Part shown: one piece after another, positions 34,877 to 42,876 of the stretch
How the letters are laid out: the number at the start of each line of letters is the position of its first letter
Numbering within the stretch: position 1 is the stretch's first letter
Origin: JBJMQS01 sp045802605
GTDB lineage: Bacteria; Planctomycetota; Planctomycetia; Gemmatales; Gemmataceae
Assembly (NCBI GenBank): GCA_045802605.1
Contig: JBJMQS010000030.1
Location: 124,001-188,000 of the forward strand
Direction: 5' to 3'
Length of the DNA: 64,000 bases
Program-made: the position numbers and the translations under genes
Notes under the pieces: generated by a model
Seen by the model: the letters and a program-made list of their open reading frames with translations, nothing else
Database searches by the model: none
Told to the model about the DNA's origin: nothing

Positions 34877-35749
34877 ATGAATTCCCTGATTCGTTCGGCG
34901 CTGGGATTGGGTGAGGCGTCCTGGCCGCCGGATTACTACACTTTGCTCCAACTTTCCCCGGAAACGGCGACACCTGACGTGATTGAATCCGCGGTCTTGG
35001 ATCGCATGGAAACGCTGCGTGGGTATCAACTCGCGCATCCGGAGCCAGTCACCGAGGCGATGAATTTGTTGGCGCGCGCTCTGGAAACGCTTTCCGACCC
35101 TGAGGCCAAGGCCCGCTACGACAATGAGCCAATTACGCCCGCACCAAAAGCTCCGGAAGTGTACGTCCCGCCGCCAGTAGTGGAACGAGTTTACCCAGTC
35201 CGTCCGCCCGTCATCCGGCCACCACTTCCACTGCCGCCGCCTGTGCGGCGCGAGATGCTGGCGCGTATCGAACGCCCGGCCAATGCGGACAAGCGGCGAC
35301 TCGTGCGTGACCTGATTGCCGCCCGGAGATTGCTCGATGCTTGGGATGAGACGGGGCCATATTTCTCGTCACCCAGTTATGTGCCGCCGTCGCGATTGGC
35401 AGCCGTCGAAATGCTCGCGGCCCTGCGTCGTGTGGCCTCGTTTGCGATTCATAAATCCGAAGAAGAGCCAGGCGGAGCGATCATAGCCCTCGCGCGCTCG
35501 CCGGTGACAACGCAGGCGTTGCTGGAAATATCGGAGGCCAGACGTGAATTGCTCGCTGATGACTGGCGTGCTGTCCGCCGCGAGCTGTTGACCAATTTGA
35601 AAAACACTCGTCGCAGGGTCGGCCACCGCGACATGAGCCATCGGTTCGCCCGCTGGAGCCGGCGAACTCTCAGGCGCAACCCGCAGACCCTGGCGATGAC
35701 GTTAATTGCCGCCGCCGTGGTGGTGGCGATTTGTCGCTGGTTCGCGTAG
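34877..35749 (+). CDS. Membrane-anchored protein with degenerate J-domain
   Basis: This 290-aa protein begins with a J-domain-like segment (about 18-85: PPDYYTLLQLSPETATPDVI and ALETLSDPEAKARYD). The catalytic HPD tripeptide of DnaJ proteins is replaced by HPE in LAHPEPV, or lost. A Pro-rich linker (about 92-125) and a helical region follow. One C-terminal membrane helix (LAMTLIAAAVVVAICRWF) would anchor it with the J-like domain in the cytoplasm. No Shine-Dalgarno site is visible. It follows the soluble kinase gene and faces the histidine-kinase gene with a 9-bp gap. Without HPD it probably cannot stimulate DnaK and may be an adaptor. Confidence 0.75.
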   Translation: MNSLIRSALGLGEASWPPDYYTLLQLSPETATPDVIESAVLDRMETLRGYQLAHPEPVTEAMNLLARALETLSDPEAKARYDNEPITPAPKAPEVYVPPPVVERVYPVRPPVIRPPLPLPPPVRREMLARIERPANADKRRLVRDLIAARRLLDAWDETGPYFSSPSYVPPSRLAAVEMLAALRRVASFAIHKSEEEPGGAIIALARSPVTTQALLEISEARRELLADDWRAVRRELLTNLKNTRRRVGHRDMSHRFARWSRRTLRRNPQTLAMTLIAAAVVVAICRWFA

Positions 35750-35758
35750 CGAAAAAAG

Positions 35759-37369
35759 TCACACGGCGGCCGGCTTCGGCATGTCGGTGACCATGGAACC
35801 CAGGCGTAGCGGAATCCGAACGGTGAAACTGCTGCCCCGGCCCAATTCGCTTTGCAAGGTCACGTCGCCGCCGAGCAATTTGGCCAACTCCTGGACAATC
35901 GATAGCCCCAATCCCGTGCCTTCGTGTTCGCGGGTCATCGGGTTGGCCGCCTGCCGGAATTTGTCAAAGATTAATTCCTGATCCGCGGACGCGATGCCGA
36001 CTCCCGTGTCCTTCACAGTCAGAATGAGATCAGACTTCTCGACGGACACGGCGACATGCACCTGGCCACCCTCCGGCGTGAATTTCAGCGCGTTCGAAAG
36101 CAAATTGGAGAGGATCTGTTGGAGCTTGCCGGAGTCCTGAAACACCGCCGGCATGTCGTCGGGCATTGACACTTGCAAATCAATATTCTTCTTTTCCGCC
36201 AAGGGCCGCAGGCCGGCACTCGTTCGTTCGAGCAAGTCGGCGATCTCAAATTCGCGCGGATGCACTTCCAGCTTGCCCGCTTCGATCTTGGCGAGCTCCA
36301 AAATGTCATTGATCAGATCGAGCAACTGTGCGCCCGACGTGCGAATATTCTTCACCCAGCGAAGTTGCTTGTCGGTCAATTCGACCGCCTGCAACAGCAA
36401 ATCGGAAAAGCCAAGGATGCTGTGCAGCGGCGTCCTCAACTCGTGGCTCATCGTCGCCAAAAAATCGCTCTTCAGGCGATTGGATTCGTAGAGAGCCATG
36501 TTCGCTCGGGCGAGTTCATCGACCTTGTGATCCAGAGTGCGATTGGTTTCGCGAATCTCCTCCTGCACGGTGACGAGATTGCGAAGCATGCGGTTGAATG
36601 CATAACTGAGGTCTTCGAATTCGTCGCCGGTCTGAATCTCGCTTCGCACGTTGAGATAGCCGGCCGACACGGCATCGGAGACTTCTTTCAAATGCTTGAC
36701 CGGCTTGACGATCACATAGCGCACGATCATGTAGGTCGCCGTCATGATCAAGAGCGACGTGACGAGGGCCGCGGAAATCAGCACCGCGCGATTGACGTGC
36801 GCGCCTTCTTCGATCGCCCGACTGTTCAAGCGAATTCGCACGACCGCGTACAGTTGGCCCTCCTTGAGCACTGGCAACTCTGCAAGCTCCTTCTTGAGTG
36901 GGTGACATTCCAAGCAACCCCTCGTGGCTCTCACCGCACCGTAATACAGGAATTCGTTGTCGGCCGTCGAAAGCGAAGTGAATTCGTTCTCCTCCGAATT
37001 GTCGATGAATTTATCGATGATGTGCTTTTCATCCGGCTTCATTTGGAAGAGTGGATTTCGAGAGTGCGGTTTCACCAAGCTGTACTTGTAACCCGATAAC
37101 GCTTCGGGCCAGAGCTTCTCGGCCCGATCCTGAAATGCCTCGAGTGCCCGGCGGGCCTCGGGATCAAATACATGATAGTTGTAGAGCACTTGTGCCGCGA
37201 GCAGCCGGCTACTGTTAGCGGTGGCGTCGTAAGCCAGCCCGGCCGTCATCCGGGCGTATATCCAAAAGCTGCCGGAAATTAACACCAACGTGACGGCGCC
37301 GAGCAAGAAGCGGCTCTTGCGCTCCAGGCTGCTTTCGCCCAACAGACGTTTGAACGACCGGTATGACAT
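35759..37369 (-). CDS. Haem-motif (Tll0287-like) sensor histidine kinase
   Basis: This 536-aa protein has a membrane helix at about 21-39, a periplasmic Tll0287-like/DUF3365 domain (about 45-190) containing Cys152-x-x-Cys155-His156, and a second helix at about 194-218. A HAMP region and coiled coil follow. The HisKA box has His309 in MSHELRTP, and the ATPase domain shows an N box (NLLSNALKF), DTGVGIA and GTGLGLSI. The CxxCH motif predicts covalent haem, so redox state, oxygen or NO could be sensed. No response regulator is adjacent, so this is an orphan kinase. The promoter lies in a 411-bp gap that contains a repeat cluster. Confidence 0.9.
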   Translation of the reverse strand: MSYRSFKRLLGESSLERKSRFLLGAVTLVLISGSFWIYARMTAGLAYDATANSSRLLAAQVLYNYHVFDPEARRALEAFQDRAEKLWPEALSGYKYSLVKPHSRNPLFQMKPDEKHIIDKFIDNSEENEFTSLSTADNEFLYYGAVRATRGCLECHPLKKELAELPVLKEGQLYAVVRIRLNSRAIEEGAHVNRAVLISAALVTSLLIMTATYMIVRYVIVKPVKHLKEVSDAVSAGYLNVRSEIQTGDEFEDLSYAFNRMLRNLVTVQEEIRETNRTLDHKVDELARANMALYESNRLKSDFLATMSHELRTPLHSILGFSDLLLQAVELTDKQLRWVKNIRTSGAQLLDLINDILELAKIEAGKLEVHPREFEIADLLERTSAGLRPLAEKKNIDLQVSMPDDMPAVFQDSGKLQQILSNLLSNALKFTPEGGQVHVAVSVEKSDLILTVKDTGVGIASADQELIFDKFRQAANPMTREHEGTGLGLSIVQELAKLLGGDVTLQSELGRGSSFTVRIPLRLGSMVTDMPKPAAV

Positions 37370-37448
37370 TCCTGCAGTTCTTTGTCCGCGACCTTGCGAT
37401 TAATGTCAACGTGTTTCACCTATCAGAGGTCCCGCGCATCGCAATTGC

Positions 37449-37799
37449 ATTATTTGCTTGGCCAAAGTCTACATTTTCGTGGCCAGCTCTGAGGCCCCTG
37501 TATTTCCTTGCAGCGTCTGAAGCTTCCTGCATTTCGTGGCACACTCTGAGCTCCCTATATTTCGTGGCCGGGTCTGAGGTCGCCCTCAGGCGACCGAAGG
37601 CCCGGTTGAACCCGCAAGCGCTTGCCACTCCCCGGGGCATCGAAGACTCTGCCCCGGCCACGAAATACAAAGACTCTGCTTGGGCCACGAAATGTTGGGA
37701 CTCAGTGCAGCCACGGAATACGAAGTCTGCGCGCCCACGAAATCCAAGTGACTCTGCTTGGGCCACGAAATGCAGCAACCTCAGCGCTGACCACGAACT
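37449..37799. repeat. Compound palindromic repeat cluster, copy 1
   Basis: Four direct units (period 28-29 bp) start ATTTCGTGG at about 37473, 37502, 37531 and 37559. A core follows with two short palindromes (GGTCGCC-CTCA-GGCGACC at 37578-37595 and GCAAGCGCTTGC at 37614-37625). Six units then occur in the opposite orientation, each ending CCACGAAAT or close to it at 37658, 37685, 37711, 37735, 37763 and 37791 (periods 24-28 bp). The cluster fills most of the 411-bp gap between the histidine-kinase and mutM genes and overlaps the last codons of mutM. A related copy lies at 46665-46900 in inverse orientation. Confidence 0.8.
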
Positions 37800-38623
37800 G
37801 ATACTCTCCTCGCTGCCTGGCATTTGGGACAGAAATGCGTCGAGCGCCCAGCCAGGCGAATGCGGGCGATCGGTGTGCCGCAGCGCGGACAAGGTTTGCC
37901 AGTCCGGCCATACACCTGAAATGCCTTTTGCATTTTCCCGCGCCGGCCACCGCCACCAACATAATCGCGGATGCTCGAGCCGCGCCGTTCGATGGCATGG
38001 TTCAACACTTTGGGCAACGCCTTGCGAAGCCGCTCCGCTTCGGCCGGCGTCAGCTCGTTTGTCAATTTGCCTGGATAAACCTTCGCAGCGAACAACGCTT
38101 CGTCCGCATAAATGTTCCCCACACCGGCGACCGCGGTTTGATCCAGTAAAAACGCTTTGACTGGTCGCCGACTCTTGGCCAGAGACTCGCGCCACGGTTT
38201 CGGTTTCAAGTCAAAGGGCTCGGGCCCAAGTCGTTCCTCCAAAAACGCATTTACAGTATCGATGTCGCTAAATGGCGTCACGCTGCCGAATCGGCGCGGA
38301 TCGCGAAAACGAAGTTGTATGCCGCGCGCCAACTCAACAACCAAGTGCGTGTGCGGCCGGAGCGGTCGCTCGGCCGGCACCGCAACAAATTGGCCGGACA
38401 TTCCGAGGTGAACGAGCAACGGCCCGCGATCGGTTTCGATGATAATCCATTTGCCACGGCGGCGAACGGCCTTGACGCGCCGGCCAGGCAACAATGTCGC
38501 CCACTCCTCCGACCAGCCGCGGCGCAACGAATGCGGCCCGACTGTCACCGCGCCGAGCCGCCGACCCACCAAGTGCGGCCGAAGCTCGCGAACAACGGTT
38601 TCGACTTCTGGTAATTCTGGCAT
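37781..38623 (-). CDS. mutM: Formamidopyrimidine-DNA glycosylase
   Basis: This 280-aa protein has the hallmark N-terminus MPELPEVET, with Pro2 as the catalytic nucleophile and Glu3. Lys58 is in the conserved RRRGKW. The helix-two-turn-helix contains NIYADEALF. The C-terminal zinc finger has CPRCG and FCPKC. It removes oxidised purines such as 8-oxoguanine and cleaves the strand in base-excision repair. Its length matches the family. The gene is divergent from the apgM-type gene, with 23 bp between the start codons. Its last six codons overlap the terminal unit of the repeat cluster. Confidence 0.97.
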   Translation of the reverse strand: MPELPEVETVVRELRPHLVGRRLGAVTVGPHSLRRGWSEEWATLLPGRRVKAVRRRGKWIIIETDRGPLLVHLGMSGQFVAVPAERPLRPHTHLVVELARGIQLRFRDPRRFGSVTPFSDIDTVNAFLEERLGPEPFDLKPKPWRESLAKSRRPVKAFLLDQTAVAGVGNIYADEALFAAKVYPGKLTNELTPAEAERLRKALPKVLNHAIERRGSSIRDYVGGGGRRGKMQKAFQVYGRTGKPCPRCGTPIARIRLAGRSTHFCPKCQAARRVSVRGQR

Positions 38624-38634
38624 GCGCTTATTGC

Positions 38635-38640
38635 TACAAT
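38635..38640 (+). promoter_or_regulatory. Candidate -10 element (TACAAT) close to a start codon
   Basis: TACAAT ends 6 nt before the ATG at 38647. If it is the -10 box, transcription would begin at or next to the ATG, giving a leaderless or nearly leaderless mRNA. No clear -35 box is visible. Confidence 0.45.
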
Positions 38641-38646
38641 CGCCGC

Positions 38647-39879
38647 ATGAAGTACGCCATTGTCATTCCGGACGGCTGTGCGGATGATCCGCTCCCCGAG
38701 CTAGACGGCCGCACGCCGTTGCAGGCGGCCCGATTACCCAACATGGATCGGGTCGCGCAAGCAGGCGTCGTCGGTTTGACCAACAACGTGCCGGCGACTC
38801 TCACACCCGCCAGCGACGTCGCCACTTTGAGCCTCTTCGGTTACGACCCGCTGGAAGTCTATACCGGCCGAGCGCCCTTGGAGGCGGCCGCACGCGGCGT
38901 AATTCTGGGCCCCGACGATTGGGCGATTCGCTGCAACACCGTGCACGTGCCCGATGGCCACATGCGCGATTTTACCTCAGGGCACATCTCAACCGAAGAG
39001 GGCCATCAAGTCGTTCGGACGCTGGCGAATGCGTTGCTGGATCTGGATTTGTCAGAGTTTGGATTGCATGCCGGTCAACTCGAATTGGTTGCCGGCGTCG
39101 GCTATCGGAATTTGTTGATCGTGCGGAACGCGGGCGCAACTCTCGACTCAGATTTGCAGACGCAACCGCCGCACGATATTCCCGATAAGCCGGTCGCGGA
39201 TTTTCTGCCGCGCGGCACGGGTAGCGCGCTCTTGCAAGCGCTCATGGAATGGTCGAAATCGATCCTGTCCGATCACCCAGTTAATGTGGCCCGGCGCGAC
39301 GAAGGCAAAAAAGACGCGACGCAAATCTGGCTTTGGGGGCAGGGAAAAGCCCCGACGCTGGTGCCCTTCGTTCGTCGATACGGTCCAGTGGGTGCGATCA
39401 CCTGCGGTGTCGATCTTGTGCGTGGCGTCGGCGCACTGCTCGGCTGGGATCGCCTCGAAGCCGCCGGCGTGACCGATTATCTCGACAACGATTACGCGCT
39501 GCAGGGGCGGCTCGCGGTGAAGAACTTGGCCGAATACGATCTCATCTGCGTGCACGTGGAAGCGCCCGATGAAGCGTCGCACGAGGGCCGGGCCGACGAG
39601 AAGATTAAGGCCCTGGAGCGAATCGACGAGCACATCGTGGGGCCGCTCCTGGAAGCGCTGCCGGGCTTTGGCGAATGGCGAATCTTGATTTCGCCCGACC
39701 ATCGCACACCGTTAAAGACGCGGGCCCACAGTTATGGTGCGGCGCCTTTCACGGTGGCCGGCACAGGCATTGGGGCGAATGGACAGACAACGTACGATGA
39801 GGTAACGGCTGCTGCGAGCGGACTATCGTTCGACCCCGGCTGGCATTTGATGAGCTGGTTCCTCGGAGAAAAGAAATGA
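38647..39879 (+). CDS. apgM: Cofactor-independent phosphoglycerate mutase, ApgM type
   Basis: The frame is open upstream, but MKYAIVIPDG at 38647 is the conserved family start; that gives 410 aa. The alkaline-phosphatase-fold metal site is visible: Asp9 in IPDG, the likely nucleophile Ser56 in TPASDVATL, and a C-terminal SPDHRTPLKTRAHS. The family interconverts 3- and 2-phosphoglycerate in glycolysis and gluconeogenesis. A subset has been proposed to act as a homoserine kinase, which sequence alone does not exclude. The start codon lies 6 nt after a TACAAT box. The stop overlaps the next ATG (ATGA), so the MBL hydrolase gene is translationally coupled. Confidence 0.88.
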   Translation: MKYAIVIPDGCADDPLPELDGRTPLQAARLPNMDRVAQAGVVGLTNNVPATLTPASDVATLSLFGYDPLEVYTGRAPLEAAARGVILGPDDWAIRCNTVHVPDGHMRDFTSGHISTEEGHQVVRTLANALLDLDLSEFGLHAGQLELVAGVGYRNLLIVRNAGATLDSDLQTQPPHDIPDKPVADFLPRGTGSALLQALMEWSKSILSDHPVNVARRDEGKKDATQIWLWGQGKAPTLVPFVRRYGPVGAITCGVDLVRGVGALLGWDRLEAAGVTDYLDNDYALQGRLAVKNLAEYDLICVHVEAPDEASHEGRADEKIKALERIDEHIVGPLLEALPGFGEWRILISPDHRTPLKTRAHSYGAAPFTVAGTGIGANGQTTYDEVTAAASGLSFDPGWHLMSWFLGEKK

Positions 39880-40730
39880 ATAACACTAACCACCGAGACA
39901 CAGAGACACAGAGAAAACATAAAAAGAAATTGTATTCTTTATGTTTTCTCTGTGTCTCTGTGTCTCGGTGGTTAGTGCTTTTTTTCTGCACCGCCCCTGC
40001 TTTTTCGCAGACGCCGCCGAAGCTACCGAAGCTCACCTGGTTCGGCCAATCGTTTTTCCTCCTCGAAACATCTGCGGGTACCCGCATCGCATTCGATCCG
40101 CACGCCATCGATGCATTTGGCCGGCAGACGACGAAGGCCGACGTGGTGTTGATGTCGCACAATCACCCCGATCATGTGCGCCTCGAGGTCATTGAAAACC
40201 GCACCAAGGCGAAGTTGATCGAGGGAATCAAAATGGTCGGCGGCGTCGAAGGTGGGCCGCCGGCGCGGGCGCAGTGGAATCCGGTGGACGAGAAATTCAA
40301 AGACGTCCGCATCCGCTCCGTCGGCGTCTATCACGATGCCGTGCAGGGAATGCAGCGCGGCAAGAACATGATTTTCCTGGTTGAATTCGACGGGATGAAA
40401 CTGGCCCACCTCGGCGACCTCGGCCATTTGCTCACGGATGAACAACTTCGGCAGATCGGCCCGGTCGATGTGCTGTTAATCCCGGTCGGGGGCGTGTACA
40501 CGATCAACGGCGATCAAGCGAAAAAGGTCATCGCGCAGATCAAGCCGACGAAGTATGTGCTACCGATGCACTACGGCACCCGCATGTTCGACGATCTATC
40601 GCCGCCGGATGAATTTTTGGAAGGCCAAACCCATGTGAAGCGGACGCTGGCTACAAACGAGTTGACCCTCGACCCCGCATTCAAGCCTGCGGAGCCAGAA
40701 ATTGTGGTCCTGGGCTGGCGAAAAGATTGA
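39876..40730 (+). CDS. Exported metallo-beta-lactamase-fold hydrolase
   Basis: The ATG overlaps the stop of the upstream gene as ATGA, which supports this start. The 284-aa product has the MBL motif HNHPDH in MSHNHPDHV near 90, a later Asp in HLGDLGH and a C-terminal His in PMHYGTRM, typical of the UlaG-like or YtnP-like branch. The first 45 residues form a basic then hydrophobic leader ending SRWLVLFFCTAPAFSQ, which reads as a signal peptide. Most of that leader is encoded by a perfect inverted repeat (39884-39977), which is odd. The substrate is unknown. Confidence 0.85.
   Translation: MNNTNHRDTETQRKHKKKLYSLCFLCVSVSRWLVLFFCTAPAFSQTPPKLPKLTWFGQSFFLLETSAGTRIAFDPHAIDAFGRQTTKADVVLMSHNHPDHVRLEVIENRTKAKLIEGIKMVGGVEGGPPARAQWNPVDEKFKDVRIRSVGVYHDAVQGMQRGKNMIFLVEFDGMKLAHLGDLGHLLTDEQLRQIGPVDVLLIPVGGVYTINGDQAKKVIAQIKPTKYVLPMHYGTRMFDDLSPPDEFLEGQTHVKRTLATNELTLDPAFKPAEPEIVVLGWRKD
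39884..39977. repeat. Perfect 40-bp inverted repeat inside a coding region
   Basis: The arms at 39884-39923 and 39938-39977 are exact reverse complements separated by 14 nt. The arm begins CACTAACCACCGAGACACAG. The type (ACCGAGACACAGAG...) is a common dispersed repeat between bacterial genes of this kind. Here it lies in the first 34 codons of the MBL hydrolase gene and would form a very stable mRNA hairpin. Confidence 0.9.
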
Positions 40731-40733
40731 ATG

Positions 40734-40807
40734 AAGAGTGAACCGCAGAGACGCAGAGGACGCGGAGAGATCTCTCCGCGTCCTCTGCGTCTCTGCGGTT
40801 CACTCTT
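40734..40807. repeat. Perfect 74-bp palindrome without loop
   Basis: The sequence reads the same on both strands around the centre between 40770 and 40771; each arm is 37 nt and contains GAACCGCAGAGACGCAGAGG. It begins 3 nt after the stop of the MBL gene and ends 41 bp before the ferredoxin start. It could work as a terminator hairpin or be a mobile palindromic repeat. Confidence 0.9.
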
Positions 40808-40813
40808 ATTTGA

Positions 40814-40819
40814 TAAAAT
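40814..40819 (+). promoter_or_regulatory. Candidate -10 element (TAAAAT) upstream of ferredoxin
   Basis: TAAAAT sits in GATAAAATAACGGCG, nearly the same context as the box before the HemN-like gene at 48800 (GATAAAATGACGGCG). The start codon is 29 nt downstream, with a TGGAG ribosome-binding site between. Confidence 0.4.
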
Positions 40820-40848
40820 AACGGCGATCATTGAACCCTGGAGATATT

Positions 40849-41250
40849 ATGGCGGGCGTTAACCCGTATTTGAAAGCGGCAAAGATCGAACGGCCGAAGG
40901 GCAAATACAAGATCACCTTTTTGCCGGACAACATCACGATCGAAGTTGATCCGGCCAAAGAACGCTACGGCCACAACGGCCTCGAACTATCGGTCCTCGA
41001 TATATCGGAGGCCGCCGGCGTAGACATCGACCATTCTTGCGGCGGCGTGTGCGCCTGTTCGACGTGCCACGTGATTGTCCGCAACGGCATCGAATCCTGC
41101 AACGACGCGTCTGACGATGAATTGGATCAACTCGACAACGCGCCGGGTTTGACGACCGAATCCCGCCTCGCCTGTCAATGCGTGCCTAACGGGACCAAGG
41201 ACATTGTTGTTGAAATCCCCAAATGGAACCGCAATCTCGCGCGAGAGTGA
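40849..41250 (+). CDS. [2Fe-2S] ferredoxin, adrenodoxin/ISC type
   Basis: The ATG at 40849 is chosen because TGGAG precedes it; the in-frame TTG at 40831 has no such site. The 133-aa protein has the cluster ligands Cys64-x5-Cys70-x2-Cys73 and Cys109 in SRLACQC, with an extra Cys68 inside the loop. This spacing is that of ISC-type ferredoxins, which carry single electrons in the cytoplasm. The ligase gene starts 2 nt after its stop, so the two are probably co-transcribed. The ferredoxin might feed electrons to the downstream reduction steps, although those enzymes usually use NAD(P)H. Confidence 0.93.
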   Translation: MAGVNPYLKAAKIERPKGKYKITFLPDNITIEVDPAKERYGHNGLELSVLDISEAAGVDIDHSCGGVCACSTCHVIVRNGIESCNDASDDELDQLDNAPGLTTESRLACQCVPNGTKDIVVEIPKWNRNLARE

Positions 41251-41252
41251 GC

Positions 41253-42419
41253 ATGGGTGCTGACACCGCATCGCCGCAGCAGACTCAGGCGGCCCGCGAA
41301 CAACTCGACGCGCATACCCGCGAAATTGTTCGGTGGCATTTCGACCCCGAGACCGGCACGCCCTTTTGGCTCGACCGCGCGAAATCGTTTCGCTTCAATC
41401 CGGCCAAAGACATCCAATGTTTCGACGATCTAAAACTCTTCGGCACCTTTGAAGACGAGTGGCTGCGATCATCCCCTGGCACCGACATCGGGCGCTGGGT
41501 GCCACGGGCTTACTTTGGCAAGAAACCCGTCTACGTCTTCGAAACCGGGGGCACCACCGGCGTGCCCAAGACCCGCATCGTTGTCGAAGACCACTGGATT
41601 GATTACGAGTTGATGTCCGAAACGTTGCCGGATGAACATTTCCCGCGCGGCAGCCACTGGCTCATGCTCGGCCCATCGGGGCCGCGCCGGCTACGCCTCG
41701 CCATCGAGCATCTGGCCCAACACCGGGGCGGCATTTGCTTCTGCGTCGATCTCGATCCGCGCTGGGTGGTCAAGTTACTCAAGGCGCGAAAATTCGAAGA
41801 GGCCAACGCCTACAAGGCCCATTGCATCGATCAGGCCCTGACGATCCTCGCGGCCGGCCACAACATCAAATGCATGTTCACGACTCCGAAGTTGCTAGCC
41901 GCGCTCGATGAGGCACTCCGGGCCGGTCGGCTGGAGGCCATTCGCCGCGAGATTGGCAGCCCGGTGCCCGAGGGTTCATTGCGATCAATCCCTGACACGG
42001 GCATCACCGGCATCTTCTCCGGTGGCACGGAGTTCACCCCGCAATTCACGCGCGAAGCGATGGAAGAAATGCTCGAAGGCCGAGTGTACATGACGCCGAC
42101 ATACGGCAACACGCTCATGGGTCTGGCGTGCTCGAAGCCGGTTGGCCCCGCGGACGGCTACAAGATTAGCTATTACGCGCCGCAACCACGAGCCGTGATT
42201 CAAGTTTTCGATCCGAAGAACTTCGACCGCGTCGTGGAATATGGTCAAACCGGCCGAGTGATGCTCACGACGCTGACCCGCGAATTCTTCATGCCGCGGT
42301 TTCCCGAGCGCGACGAAGGCGAGCGTGAGCCGCCGTACGCGAAATATCCTTGGGACGGGGTTTCCGGCGTCCGCCCGTTTGCCGAACTCGCGGCAACAAC
42401 CACGGTCGGCGTATACTGA
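41253..42419 (+). CDS. Adenylate-forming enzyme, phenylacetate-CoA-ligase/LuxE-like
   Basis: The ATG at 41253 is preferred over 41223 because it follows the ferredoxin stop by 2 nt and has a GAGAG site. The 388-aa protein has an ATP-binding loop of the ANL superfamily (ETGGTTGVPKTR, near 100). A later GQTGRVMLTTLTREF fits the second core region. The length suggests that the small C-terminal lid domain is reduced or missing, as in LuxE-type acyl-protein synthetases. It would activate a carboxylic acid as an acyl-adenylate and pass it to CoA, a carrier or the downstream dehydrogenase. The LuxE active-site Cys near the C-terminus is not evident. The substrate is unknown. Confidence 0.75.
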   Translation: MGADTASPQQTQAAREQLDAHTREIVRWHFDPETGTPFWLDRAKSFRFNPAKDIQCFDDLKLFGTFEDEWLRSSPGTDIGRWVPRAYFGKKPVYVFETGGTTGVPKTRIVVEDHWIDYELMSETLPDEHFPRGSHWLMLGPSGPRRLRLAIEHLAQHRGGICFCVDLDPRWVVKLLKARKFEEANAYKAHCIDQALTILAAGHNIKCMFTTPKLLAALDEALRAGRLEAIRREIGSPVPEGSLRSIPDTGITGIFSGGTEFTPQFTREAMEEMLEGRVYMTPTYGNTLMGLACSKPVGPADGYKISYYAPQPRAVIQVFDPKNFDRVVEYGQTGRVMLTTLTREFFMPRFPERDEGEREPPYAKYPWDGVSGVRPFAELAATTTVGVY

Positions 42420-42473
42420 GTCAATATGCGGCTGCTCTCATAGCGCTGCGCCATCAAACTTAAGGATCATATC

Positions 42474-42839
42474 ATGCTGCTGTTTCGTCCCTTCGCGCTA
42501 CTATCATTGGCGGCCGTCTGCATCTTTACCTCAGCGTGCCAAAAGCTCGATAAGCGTGTCACCAAAGCGAATTTTGACCAGATCAAACCGAGAATGACTC
42601 TTGCCGAGGTCGAAGCGTTGCTCGGTCCCGGCCAGTCTAATCCTGAAGATTTGGATATTGCCGAAGGCTCATCCGCCGCGGGAGCCGCGGGTGTCACGAC
42701 TATGGACCTGAGTTCGTCGAGTGGGCCCAAGGTTACTTGGTACAAGTGGGGAACAAGCAAGGTTTACATCGCGGTCGCGATCAACAAACAGAACAAGGTA
42801 CCGGAATCCAACTTCAAACAGGAAAAGGGACTGAAATAA
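42474..42839 (+). CDS. Lipoprotein of SmpA/BamE-like fold
   Basis: This 121-aa protein has a lipoprotein signal with a lipobox-like FTSAC (Cys22). The mature part starts with NFDQIKPRMTLAEVEALLG, the typical first strand-helix of BamE/SmpA/DUF3862 proteins. A Ser/Gly-rich loop and a C-terminal strand pair (VTWYKWGTSKVYIAV) follow. Such small lipoproteins usually help envelope assembly. It lies inside the ligase-dehydrogenase run, with 54- and 37-bp gaps, so it may be co-transcribed without sharing the pathway. Confidence 0.75.
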   Translation: MLLFRPFALLSLAAVCIFTSACQKLDKRVTKANFDQIKPRMTLAEVEALLGPGQSNPEDLDIAEGSSAAGAAGVTTMDLSSSSGPKVTWYKWGTSKVYIAVAINKQNKVPESNFKQEKGLK

Positions 42840-42876
42840 TCAAAGGTGGCGTTTCGTATTTTGAACAAGAGTCCTG

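Noticed and set aside
37449..37799. CRISPR-like array
   Set aside because: Units vary in sequence, change orientation at a palindromic core, and have no constant repeat with unique spacers. No cas gene is present.
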